33,773 bases of DNA. Source: Gammaproteobacteria bacterium (GTDB taxonomy: Bacteria; Pseudomonadota; Gammaproteobacteria; SZUA-152). Of the stretch, positions 1 to 6,701 are shown in pieces (positions within the stretch are counted from its first letter, which is position 1; each line of letters begins with the position of its first letter). Where the stretch lies: NCBI GenBank assembly GCA_013152545.1, contig JAADGF010000120.1, positions 1 through 33,773 on the forward strand, written 5' to 3'. The notes beneath the pieces are model-generated. The model saw only the letters and a program-made list of their open reading frames with translations, searched no databases and was not told the DNA's origin. The translations under genes were made by a program, and so were the position numbers.

Positions 1-1
1 G

Positions 2-79
2 CTAAAAAAACTTGGGACAATTAGTGAAAAAACCAAAGTAGATATTTGTACAAATTTACAAGAAATGTTTACGTTATAA
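2..79 (+). CDS. C-terminal fragment of a possible MazF/PemK-family toxin (cut by window edge)
   Basis: An open frame enters from the left edge and reads 25 residues (LKKLGTISEKTK... ending NLQEMFTL) before a TAA at 77-79. The ending resembles the last helix of MazF/PemK-type mRNA interferases, where a K/R-L-G-x-I/V-S-E segment leads to an L-x-x-L-F-x-L tail. That comparison is from memory of the family and rests on few residues. The stop codon lies six bases before an attC site, exactly where the gene of an integron cassette should end, and toxin-antitoxin genes are common cassette cargo. The start, any antitoxin partner and the catalytic residues are outside the window. Confidence 0.4.
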   Translation, partial: LKKLGTISEKTKVDICTNLQEMFTL

Positions 80-84
80 AGCAC

Positions 85-153
85 AGCTAACGAATAAGGT
101 TAGATTGTGAGAGCGAGGCACGAGCGAGCCACAATCTGAACCGTTTGTTGGAC
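85..153 (+). other. Integron attC recombination site (compact, about 69 bp)
   Basis: The right end is GTTGGAC (147-153), a full match to the R' core GTTRRRY; integrase would cut between 147 and 148. The left end is AGCTAAC (85-91), which pairs with R' over the AAC/GTT part. Between them are imperfect arms, GGTTAGATTGTG (98-109) and CACAATCTGAACC (130-142). They pair perfectly except for one unpaired base, as expected of the extrahelical base that orients attC folding. The middle (GAGCGAGGC/GAGCGAGCC) forms the variable terminal structure. A reading frame stops just upstream, which fits cassette architecture. Confidence 0.75.
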
Positions 154-522
154 AAGCCCGGCAGATAAGAAATGAGATTTGCTATGAAAATATCTTTTTG
201 GGTTTTACTGGAATCTTAACTTTTACGTAACCCACAAATATTGAATTCTAACAAGTAATCTTGAAAGCGAGCCGTTACTTGATAAGCTGACTACATTGTT
301 CCAGAAAAATCCTTGTCTTGTGCGAAAACATCGTAATCCACCTCGTGAAAATTCGTCCAGCAGAAGTTTGTTGGATTTTCAAAGGATTTTCAAAAACGGC
401 AAAGGAAACGTTGTTTTTAGCATGAATTTTCTTAACTTAATGGCAGTGAGGGTAGCAACAGCAACGTTGTGGGTCAGAGCTGTGTCGAACGCTTTGATCA
501 CCGTAGAATCGTATGCCTGATT
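154..522 (+). other. Body of an integron cassette without a confident gene
   Basis: This stretch lies between two attC-like sites and would be one cassette of about 500 bp (148-648). It has no ATG-initiated frame of convincing length or ribosome binding site. Its only notable frame is the 74-codon TTG-initiated one at 296-520, listed separately. Cassettes lacking an obvious gene are known from chromosomal integrons. I see no promoter that I would defend. Confidence 0.4.
296..520 (+). CDS. Possible small cassette ORF, unknown function
   Basis: The frame is 74 codons from a TTG start to a TGA at 518-520, ending just before the left arm of the second attC-like repeat, as a cassette gene would. 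The product is basic in its first half (VRKHRNPPRENSSSRS) and hydrophobic in its second (NFLNLMAVRVATATLWVRAV). No Shine-Dalgarno sequence stands out and I recognise no domain. The position favours a cassette gene, but the composition and TTG start favour a chance frame. I consider it more likely non-coding. Confidence 0.25.
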   Translation: MFQKNPCLVRKHRNPPRENSSSRSLLDFQRIFKNGKGNVVFSMNFLNLMAVRVATATLWVRAVSNALITVESYA

Positions 523-654
523 GGGCGCGTACAGCTCATTGGGGGGGGCTCGTGAGGGCTGTCTCTACCCGGAATTGGACGTTGCAAAGCGTCATGATTT
601 TTGCGGGGTAAAAATACATGTCCCTTCGCCCCACCAATGAGCAAGGCGTTAGCC
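523..654 (+). other. Second, long attC-like site (VCR-like, about 130 bp), left core degraded
   Basis: The right end reads CAAGGCGTTAGCC, close to the R' core (GTTAGCC at 648-654 against GTTRRRY). A long imperfect inverted repeat spans the element: GCTCATTGGGGGGGGC near 530-550 pairs with GCCCCACCAATGAGC at 628-642, with weaker pairing inside. The size and the long imperfect palindrome resemble Vibrio-type repeats more than the compact site at 85-153. The left core that should mirror R' (RYYYAAC) is not recognisable in GGGCGCGTACAG, so the site may be decayed. The VapBC genes begin directly downstream, as the next cassette would. Confidence 0.5.
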
Positions 655-666
655 TTCTTGAAAATT

Positions 667-697
667 TATGCATATTGCCATAAAATTGTATGCATAT
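667..697 (+). promoter_or_regulatory. Probable VapBC operator: two TATGCATAT boxes 22 bp apart
   Basis: The self-complementary octamer TATGCATA, each time followed by T, occurs at 667-675 and 689-697. The two copies are 22 bp apart, about two helical turns, and the second ends 15 bases before the vapB ATG. Antitoxins of this type are ribbon-helix-helix proteins that bind paired palindromic boxes over their own promoter, so this is the expected autoregulatory site. The function is inferred from layout. Confidence 0.5.
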
Positions 698-712
698 CTT
701 ATGGAGGAAAAA

Positions 713-907
713 ATGAGAACAACCCTAGATTTACCCGAAAATTTACTCAATGAGGCAATGAAGGTGACGCATACCAATACGAAGACTGCCGTTATTGTTA
801 AGGCCTTGGAAGAATTGATAAGAAAATCAAAGATATCCGATCTTAAAAAGTACCGAGGAAAAATTGATCTAGACATTGATCTAAACGAACTTAGAGATCG
901 CCATTAA
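713..907 (+). CDS. vapB: VapB-family antitoxin (ribbon-helix-helix type)
   Basis: This is the labile antitoxin that neutralises the downstream VapC ribonuclease and represses the operon. I start it at the ATG at 713 (MRTTLDLPENLL), which follows a strong GGAGG at 703-707. A longer frame from 668 would run through the operator repeats. The 64-residue product has an N-terminal RTTLDLPENLLNEAMK stretch typical of the strand-helix of VapB ribbon-helix-helix proteins. The basic-acidic C-terminal tail (SDLKKYRGKIDLDIDLNELRD) is the kind that wraps the toxin. Its TAA overlaps the vapC ATG by one base (TAATG), indicating translational coupling. The pair sits directly after an attC-like site, a common place for toxin-antitoxin cassettes. 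Confidence 0.85.
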   Translation: MRTTLDLPENLLNEAMKVTHTNTKTAVIVKALEELIRKSKISDLKKYRGKIDLDIDLNELRDRH

Positions 908-1287
908 TGGATGTGCTGGTTGATACATCAATATGGATTGATTACTTCAGGGCAGGTGATAACTCTAAAGATCTAGATTATTTGATAGATGAAAACATCA
1001 TTGTTATCAACGATATAATTCTCACCGAGTTAGTCCCTTATTTGAAGTTAAAAAAGCAAACGAAAGTTATCAGGCTGCTCCATGAGATAAATAGAGTCCC
1101 TCTGGCTATTAGCTGGGACGAGATTATAGAATTTCAAGTGAAGTGCCTAAGGGGAGGTGCTAACGGGGTGGGTATTCCTGATCTGATTATTGCTCAAAAC
1201 GCAAAACAAAACGGCTGCCAAGTTTACTCACTTGACAAACACTTTCGCCTGCTGAATAAGGCATTAAAAGTTAAATTATATGTGTAA
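907..1287 (+). CDS. vapC: VapC-family PIN-domain ribonuclease toxin
   Basis: VapC toxins are Mg-dependent endoribonucleases that cleave tRNA or rRNA when released from VapB. The 126-residue product is a complete PIN domain. It begins MDVLVDTSIWIDYF with the first metal-binding Asp at residue 6. Glu41 (ILTELVPY), Asp92 (GIPDLIIAQNA) and Asp110 (YSLDKHF) complete the acidic set, so the toxin looks intact. It overlaps vapB by one base and needs no separate ribosome binding site. I found no clear attC after its stop; the following DNA runs into a decayed IS1-family sequence that may have destroyed the end of the cassette. Confidence 0.88.
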   Translation: MDVLVDTSIWIDYFRAGDNSKDLDYLIDENIIVINDIILTELVPYLKLKKQTKVIRLLHEINRVPLAISWDEIIEFQVKCLRGGANGVGIPDLIIAQNAKQNGCQVYSLDKHFRLLNKALKVKLYV

Positions 1288-1387
1288 AAAGGCTGACAAA
1301 AGCAATCTCGTGTCAAGTTAAACCCAGATCCTTGGGGTTTGCAAGGAGGCAGAGAAATAGGATTAAGTTACCCAGTGGGGTGAGTGA

Positions 1388-1821
1388 ACACATAAACACA
1401 AATCCCATCCAGAGAGAGTAGCCATCTTGGAGATAGATGAAATGCATACCTATATTGGTTCAAAAAAAACTATTGCTGGATATGGATTGCTGTTAATCGA
1501 GATGAAAAAAGACTCATCGATTGTGTATTGGGTTCACGGGGCACGATCACAGGAGGCAAACTCTGGGACTCGATAGGGTGTTTGGCCACCAGGAGAACGT
1601 CATGACGGATTACTGGATCCCGTACGAAGGATTTATTTCTGAACAGCTGCATGTTTAATCGAAAGCAGAAACTTATACAGTCGAGGGTTATAATAGCCTG
1701 TTTAGAGATTTTCTTGCCCGGCTAAGGCGCCAAGTCCTACGGTAAATGTCAAAAAATGCTGGAGCACTCGGTTAGGCTTTTGATGGCAAAATGGAATAAT
1801 CAATTATCGATACTAAATTAG
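1388..1821 (+). pseudogene. Decayed IS1-family transposase (InsB-like) remnant
   Basis: Three frames must be joined to read an IS1-type DDE transposase. The first gives ERVAILEIDEMHTYIGSKK. After a slip at the A-tract at 1462-1469 the next gives NYCWIWIAVNRDEKRLI and SRGTITGGKLWDSIG. A further shift near 1600 gives MTDYWIPYEGFI, then SKAETYTVEG and YNSLFRDFLARLRR, and the last frame ends MLEHSVRLLMAKWNNQ. The three DDE segments (EIDEMHT, TDYW, VEGYN) are visible. There are at least three frameshifts and several in-frame stops, so no functional enzyme is made. The N-terminal InsA-like part is absent and I could not identify terminal repeats. Confidence 0.85.
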
Positions 1822-1878
1822 TAATGCCAGCATTAGGAAGCCACTTGTTGTGGGCGAGCATATTTAGCCAAGTTAACA

Positions 1879-1902
1879 CCTAAATCTCAAATGCTACGGG
1901 TA
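1879..1902 (+). repeat. Dispersed 24-bp repeat, copy 1
   Basis: The core begins CCTAAATCTCAAATGCT and ends ACGGGTA. It matches cores at 5327-5350 and 11080-11103 in the same orientation, with a consensus of CCTARRYCTCAAACGCT, two variable bases and GGGTA. Upstream similarity extends about 25 bases to copy 3 (both have GCATAT and then ACCTAA). This copy overlaps the 3' end of tag: read on the minus strand it supplies the last residues (YTRSI) and the stop codon. Confidence 0.7.
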
Positions 1903-2483
1903 TAACTATCCATTTTTTGCAATTTTTTAACAATTGGGTAACGAAAACATGAAACTAAGTGATCATTGACCATGCCGGTTGCCTGCATATATGCATAGCA
2001 GGTAGTGGCTCCAACGAATTTGAATCCCTTTTTTTTAAGTCCCTTACTCATTGCATCTGATGTTGGTGTGCTTGTAGGGACGTCAGATAATTTTTTCCAT
2101 GAGTTATTGATTGGTTTTCCGGCAACGAAAGACCAAATATAAGCATCAAAGCTTCCATATTCTTTTTGTACTTCTAAGAATCGCTTTGCGTTTTCCACTG
2201 TGGCATTAATTTTCAGCTTATTTCTTACAATTTCAGGATTTAGAAGTAATTTTGCGATTTTTTTATCGGTATATCGAGCTATTTTTTGAGCATCAAAATT
2301 GTCGAATGCTCGCAAATAGCCTTGCCTTTTTTGAAGAATCGTAGCCCAGCTTAGCCCTGACTGCGCCCCTTCTAAAATTAGCATTTCGAAAAGAAGTCGA
2401 TCATCATGAACGGGAATACCCCATTCCTCATCATGGTGTTCCGTTTCTAATGGGTTTGAATTCGCCCAGTCACATCGTTTCAT
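1887..2483 (-). CDS. tag: DNA-3-methyladenine glycosylase I
   Basis: This base-excision repair enzyme removes 3-methyladenine from alkylated DNA. The 198-residue product matches the Tag family throughout: MKRCDWANSNPL, HHDEEWGIPVHDD, LEGAQSGLSWATIL and NDHLVSCFRYP. The zinc-binding residues of the E. coli enzyme are kept at the same positions (Cys4, His17, His175, Cys179), as is Glu38 in the LEGAQSGLSW segment. An AGGA lies about eight bases before the ATG. E. coli Tag is slightly shorter; the final residues here come from a dispersed repeat that overlaps the 3' end, apparently without harm. It is a single-gene unit preceded by a spacer of about 800 bp. Confidence 0.95.
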   Translation of the reverse strand: MKRCDWANSNPLETEHHDEEWGIPVHDDRLLFEMLILEGAQSGLSWATILQKRQGYLRAFDNFDAQKIARYTDKKIAKLLLNPEIVRNKLKINATVENAKRFLEVQKEYGSFDAYIWSFVAGKPINNSWKKLSDVPTSTPTSDAMSKGLKKKGFKFVGATTCYAYMQATGMVNDHLVSCFRYPIVKKLQKMDSYTRSI

Positions 2484-3291
2484 TAAATCCGTCCTGTTAA
2501 TTTATGTCTTCTAATGCTCCGGTTAAATTGTTTGCAGCCTGTGAGCCGTCATTTTTTCTAAATGACACTAAGGGTCTGCAAAGAACTAACGCGAACATTT
2601 AGCTTGTCTATCCTTGCGTCTTCGGCGTTGAGCAAAAGGTTACATAGAATGAGTATGCGCCTTGAATACGAAAGATATCCGGTGCAATCTGTTCATTGAT
2701 ATTCTCATGTTCTGAAATTGCCGATTCTTGTTGTGAATAGTGATTTTTGATATCGACTATTGTCAATTAATATGTTTAATTGATCGAAAATTTGCTTCTT
2801 CAATCGAATAAAATTGAAATGCTTGGCATATGGTGTCAGGGCTTATTTATTGATATTTTACTGTATGTCTGTAGCCACATGACTTACACTTCATGCCTTA
2901 AATGCAGTAGCGATACTTTTTTAAACGATATTACTATTGATGCAGCCTTTGCTATTACAGTTTGGGTGGATTGGTATTGCTTTTTTTAAGGTGCTTTTTC
3001 TAATGTTAAAGAAAGCAGTAAAATATCGACGCTCGATTTTTCTTTGATAATACCAAAAAACGATAGTTGGCAATACTCAATTTTTCAATTGAGGGATGGT
3101 ACAGCAGCATGATGGGAAATGTGTGTTCATTTGCTTGCATTAAAAATGAACGATACGTGGGCGTCAGCCAGAGAATAAGCTAACATAATTCGATATACTC
3201 GCCTCATCTGCTGCACTTACTAAATGTAAAAGTGCTGGTGATTCACAATAATAGGATACGAGCAGTAACGAATGATTGCTGGAGACTGATT
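2484..3291. other. Spacer of about 800 bp between tag and the symporter gene
   Basis: I see no convincing gene; the 69-codon frame at 2780-2989 starts with TTG, has no ribosome binding site and no recognisable domain. Small hairpins occur at 3076-3093 (CTCAATT/AATTGAG) and 3125-3151 (GTTCATTT/AAATGAAC). A TATACT at 3194-3199 could be the -10 box of the downstream symporter promoter, but no good -35 box sits at the right distance. Confidence 0.4.
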
Positions 3292-4602
3292 ATGTCTACT
3301 AAAATGAATATGACAACAAAAATTTTAATCTGGATGGCCGCCGGCCTGGTGCTAGGCAGTTTGCTTAATGCCTTGATGAGTGAGGTGGCGTTTGTCCAGG
3401 ATTACTTGGTGAATGGCTTGTTCCATGTTGTTGGTGCAATTTTCATCAGTCTACTAAAAATGCTTGTTGTTCCGCTGGTTACTTTTTCATTAATTACTGG
3501 TGTTTGCGGAATTGGCGATGTCAATAAACTTGGCCGAGTGGGAATTAAAGCGTTTGGATTATTTATACTCACAACAGCGTTGGCGATTACATTGGCTATT
3601 ACTGTGGCGAGCATTGTTGGACCTGGTGAGGGTTTTGATATAACAAAAACCACCGACGTAGAGTTTACCGCACCAGAAGGACCACCACTTACTCAGGTGA
3701 TTATTGATTTAGTTCCAAGCAATCCAGTGGCAGCGTATGCAGAAGGCAATATGCTGCAAATTATTTTCTTCACGATTTTGTTTGCGATTTGTATTTTGAT
3801 CATTGGTAAACCGGGGGAGAGTATTGCCCGGGGTGCAGAGCAACTGAATCTGGTCATGATGCAAGTGGTGAATGTTGTTATGCAGCTTGCTCCTTATGGT
3901 GTATTTGCTCTGATGGCAAAAACATTTGCCTTGCAGGGTTTAGGGCTGATTTTGCCGATGATCAGTTATTTTGCGGTGGTAGCGATTGTGCTTTTATTGC
4001 ATGCGACTGGTACGCTGATGATATTGCTAAAATTGTTGGGTAAAGTGAGCCCCTTGATGTTTCTGAAAAAATTTCGTGCCGTTCAGGTCTTTGCGTTCAG
4101 TACATCAAGCTCTAACGCAACTATCCCAGTAACCTTAGTGGCCACTGAAAAACGTTTAGGTGTTGATAGCTCGACAGCATCATTTGTTGTGCCATTTGGT
4201 GCAACCATTAATATGGACGGCACCGCTATTATGCAAGGTGTAGCTACCGTATTTATTGCTAATGTTTATGGTATCGACCTGGGGTTGACAGGCTATTTAA
4301 CGGTCATTGGTATGGCGGTGCTTGCCTCTATCGGGACTGCTGGTGTGCCCGGTGTGGGGTTGATCATGTTGGCAATGGTGTTTAATCAAGTCGGTTTGCC
4401 AATAGAAGGTATTGCGTTGATTATGGGTGTTGATCGATTGCTTGATATGATGCGTACCGCAGTAAATGTCACTGGTGATAGCGCAATAACGACCATCGTT
4501 GCCCGAAGTGAAAATTCCATTGATATGAAGATTTACAACGACCCGAATGCAGGCATTATTGAAGAAGTGCATTTGCCTCACGGGCCAGCAAAAAAAGCCT
4601 AA
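3292..4602 (+). CDS. Dicarboxylate/amino-acid:cation symporter (DAACS family, GltP/DctA-like)
   Basis: This inner-membrane carrier takes up glutamate/aspartate or C4-dicarboxylates with Na+ or H+. I start it at ATG 3292 (MSTKMNMTTKILIWMAAG), which follows GGAG at 3281-3284; the frame is open 60 bases further upstream, but without family-like sequence. The 436-residue product has the SLC1-type signature parts: the serine-rich hairpin SSSNATIPVTL near residue 269, FGATINMDGTA in TM7 near 306, the GTAGVPGVGLIML re-entrant hairpin, and DRLLDMMRTAVNVTGDS in TM8 near 386. The Asp and Asn residues used for cation and substrate binding are present. Sequence alone does not settle glutamate versus dicarboxylate specificity. 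The gene ends at a strong terminator and is a single-gene unit. Confidence 0.92.
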   Translation: MSTKMNMTTKILIWMAAGLVLGSLLNALMSEVAFVQDYLVNGLFHVVGAIFISLLKMLVVPLVTFSLITGVCGIGDVNKLGRVGIKAFGLFILTTALAITLAITVASIVGPGEGFDITKTTDVEFTAPEGPPLTQVIIDLVPSNPVAAYAEGNMLQIIFFTILFAICILIIGKPGESIARGAEQLNLVMMQVVNVVMQLAPYGVFALMAKTFALQGLGLILPMISYFAVVAIVLLLHATGTLMILLKLLGKVSPLMFLKKFRAVQVFAFSTSSSNATIPVTLVATEKRLGVDSSTASFVVPFGATINMDGTAIMQGVATVFIANVYGIDLGLTGYLTVIGMAVLASIGTAGVPGVGLIMLAMVFNQVGLPIEGIALIMGVDRLLDMMRTAVNVTGDSAITTIVARSENSIDMKIYNDPNAGIIEEVHLPHGPAKKA

Positions 4603-4609
4603 ATAAAGG

Positions 4610-4640
4610 GAGCCGGGTATTTTCGCCCGGCTCTTGCTCT
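4610..4640 (+). terminator. Rho-independent terminator after the symporter gene
   Basis: GAGCCGGG (4610-4617) pairs perfectly with CCCGGCTC (4626-4633) around an eight-base loop, followed by TTGCTCT. It begins eight bases after the stop codon. On the other strand the same hairpin is followed by CCTTTATTTA, so it may also stop transcription from the convergent VOC gene. Confidence 0.85.
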
Positions 4641-4709
4641 GCGTAACATAACCTTCACTGTCTGTCACGCTTAAGGCAGATATAAAAAATGCCTTCGGTA
4701 AGGGTGAAG

Positions 4710-5126
4710 CTAAGTACCAACAGATCCAATATCTTCATTCCAAAAGGTTGCCTCAATTTTATTACCATCGAGGTCTCGGATAAAACAACCATAATAAGGT
4801 TCGCCATACTGCGGTCTTGGCCCCGGGGCGCCATCATCTGTGCCTCCTTTATTCAGTGCCGCTTCGTGAAATGCATGTACCGCTGCTTTTGAGTTAGCAA
4901 CAAAACCAATGTGAGAGCCATTTCCAATGGTTGCTAGGTTCCCATCTATTGGTGTTTGTACCCAAAATTCAGGATATTCCCGTCCAAAAGCAACTGCACC
5001 AGGGTGCTCCATGATCTGTTTGCAATCAAGCGTTGACAGTACTTTATTATAGAAAGCAACAGCACGTTCAAAGTTGTTTGTACCAATCGAAATATGAGAA
5101 ATAATACTTGGATTTTCATTTGTCAT
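4710..5126 (-). CDS. VOC-superfamily (glyoxalase/dioxygenase fold) protein
   Basis: The 138-residue protein has the two babb modules of the vicinal-oxygen-chelate fold. The first begins ISHISIGTNNFERAVAFYNKVLSTL, where the His is a typical first metal ligand. The second contains HIGFVANSKAAVHAFHEAALNKGG and closes with YYGCFIRDLDGNKIEATFW, where the Glu in KIEA is the usual last ligand. Members act as lyases, dioxygenases or resistance proteins on small molecules; no substrate can be read from the sequence. The ATG follows a good AAGGA. The symporter terminator lies just beyond its 3' end, so it appears to be a single-gene unit convergent with the symporter. Confidence 0.85.
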   Translation of the reverse strand: MTNENPSIISHISIGTNNFERAVAFYNKVLSTLDCKQIMEHPGAVAFGREYPEFWVQTPIDGNLATIGNGSHIGFVANSKAAVHAFHEAALNKGGTDDGAPGPRPQYGEPYYGCFIRDLDGNKIEATFWNEDIGSVGT

Positions 5127-5609
5127 TTTTTATTCCTTGATGTTTTAGGGGTTTCGATTATCCTGCATTCATGAGTTGATTGTTTGTAAGTTTCGCTAAG
5201 CTTTTGAGGTGATTGTAATGTTGTGTTTTTATCCGTGTAACTCAAAGGGCATGTACACGAAGATTTGTAGGCAGGTTTTTTTCGCCTTTGGTGTCTTGCG
5301 AATTGTTGTAATGGCTCGCTATAATGCCTAGATCTCAAACGCTTTGGGTAACTAATGATTTTAGGATTATACGCCCATGCTACTGACAGCCTTATGTCAG
5401 TGGTGATTTTTAATATCAACGTTCTAAGTTTAAAAAATATCAAAAGTTGTTTGGTTGTAGCTGTAAATGTAATGTAGTCAGGTAGGATTATTTGCTGTTC
5501 TGTGTCGCCTTGATTAATGCTCTGCAACTGGCATTCGAATTTGCTTGCTCTATTATCAAGGGGATGACCTGAAAACAAAGAAAGGGGGAGTGAATTGACG
5601 AGTAGCCAT
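5127..5609. other. Spacer of about 480 bp with a dispersed repeat and a hairpin
   Basis: A 151-codon frame on the minus strand (5123-5578) overlaps the VOC start as ATGA, but its product is rich in Arg, Lys, Gln and Ser and resembles nothing I know. It runs through the dispersed repeat and contains the VOC ribosome binding site, so I do not call it a gene. The stretch holds repeat copy 2 (5327-5350) and a perfect seven-base hairpin, ACTGACA/TGTCAGT, at 5382-5401. Confidence 0.4.
5327..5350 (+). repeat. Dispersed 24-bp repeat, copy 2
   Basis: The core begins CCTAGATCTCAAACGCT and ends TTGGGTA, in the same orientation as copies at 1879 and 11080. It lies in the spacer upstream of the VOC gene. 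The bases just upstream (GCTATAATG) resemble the flank of copy 3 (GCATATAACG), so the repeat is probably longer than the core. Confidence 0.7.
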
Positions 5610-6557
5610 TTAATTAATTGTCAGTGTTCCGATAAGTTGCGATATTTCTACAATATTATGCTGTTTTAAATAGTCTGATATTCCCGCATTGATTTTAGTG
5701 CAAACCAGAGGGTCATAAAATAATGCTGTCCCTACACCAATAGCCGCGGCACCTGCAATCATAAATTCAATTGCATCTTCAGCATTCATGATGCCACCCT
5801 GGCCAATAATAGGAATGTTATGATGTCGGCAAACCTGGTAGACCTGGTGTACTTTCAGCAAAGCGATAGGTTTAATTGCCGCACCGGACAAGCCTCCTTG
5901 ATTGGCGCCGATGATGGGTGTCCGGTTTTCGGTATCAATGGCCATTCCCATTAGGGTATTAATGACAGCAAAGGCATCGGAGCCAGACTCCAAGCATAAA
6001 CGGGCATTTTCAGCAATATCGGTTTGATTGGGTGATAACTTGGTTATGATTGGTTTTTTAGTTACCGCACGACAAGCAGCCACCACGCGTGCAGACATAA
6101 GCGGGTCATTGCCAAACACCATGCCACCCTCTTTAACATTTGGGCAGGAGATGTTGAGTTCTATTGCATCGATGGGGGAGTCATCAAATAGGCGAGTGAC
6201 AGTGACGTACTCTTCAATTGTTGAACCTGATACGTTGGCAATAAAGCGTGTTTCAGAAAAATCCAGTGCTGGCAGGATGTTGTTAACCACATGCTCGGCC
6301 CCCGGGTTTTGTAGTCCAATGGAATTTAACATTCCCATTGGGGTTTCCGCTAGGCGATGCAGCGGGTTACCCAGGCGAGGCTGTAATGTTGTTCCTTTCA
6401 GGCAAACTGCACCTACATCGCGGTTTGAAAATCCCTGCACCCGTGTGTATTCTTCACCAAAACCAACGCATCCAGACAGCAATACTAAGGGGGTATCAAA
6501 CTGCATACCACAAAATTGTGATGCTAATATAGGCATGTCTTTAATGTCTGTTTTCAT
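5610..6557 (-). CDS. pyrD: Dihydroorotate dehydrogenase, class 1 (1B-like catalytic subunit)
   Basis: This flavoprotein oxidises dihydroorotate to orotate in pyrimidine synthesis. The 315-residue product from ATG 6557 matches class 1B catalytic subunits: SGCVGFGEEYTRVQGF, KGTTLQPRLGNP, RLAETPMGMLNSIGLQNPG, and NISCPNVKEGG. The Cys of the SCPN loop near residue 137 is the catalytic base that separates class 1 from the Ser-using class 2. FMN-binding segments GQGGIMNAEDAIEFMIAGA and GVGTALFYDP follow. The frame stays open to 6617, but family alignment and a weak AAGAAA favour 6557. Gammaproteobacteria usually have the membrane-linked class 2 enzyme, and class 1B normally needs an iron-sulfur partner, PyrK; none is nearby. 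It lies 144 bases after the OpsX-like gene on the same strand. Confidence 0.85.
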   Translation of the reverse strand: MKTDIKDMPILASQFCGMQFDTPLVLLSGCVGFGEEYTRVQGFSNRDVGAVCLKGTTLQPRLGNPLHRLAETPMGMLNSIGLQNPGAEHVVNNILPALDFSETRFIANVSGSTIEEYVTVTRLFDDSPIDAIELNISCPNVKEGGMVFGNDPLMSARVVAACRAVTKKPIITKLSPNQTDIAENARLCLESGSDAFAVINTLMGMAIDTENRTPIIGANQGGLSGAAIKPIALLKVHQVYQVCRHHNIPIIGQGGIMNAEDAIEFMIAGAAAIGVGTALFYDPLVCTKINAGISDYLKQHNIVEISQLIGTLTIN

Positions 6558-6701
6558 TGGTTGATTTTCTTGTAAACGGTCGAAGGGTATTTTAGCAGTA
6601 ATCCCAATGGATGCCATGCTTATGCGGGTAGAATTGTTTGAAATCGCTAAAATAGCTTAATTTGTCCTGGGTGGTCAATTTCAATGAGTAACAAAGTCGG
6701 G

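Noticed and set aside
1314-1323. GTTAAAC at 1317-1323 as the R' of a third attC site after vapC
   Set aside because: It fits GTTRRRY, but no paired left core, no suitable arms and only a small TGACA/TGTCA hairpin (1294-1315) precede it.
2780-2989. A 69-codon frame before the symporter gene
   Set aside because: TTG start, no ribosome binding site, no domain, and composition like the AT-rich spacers.
4297-4668. A 123-codon minus-strand frame under the symporter gene end
   Set aside because: Lies opposite a well-supported transporter gene and its terminator; the product is His/Thr/Asn-rich and unlike any family I know.
5123-5578. A 151-codon frame on the minus strand overlapping the VOC start as ATGA
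   Set aside because: The product is compositionally odd and unrecognisable, crosses the dispersed repeat and contains the VOC ribosome binding site; it is more likely a chance open frame.
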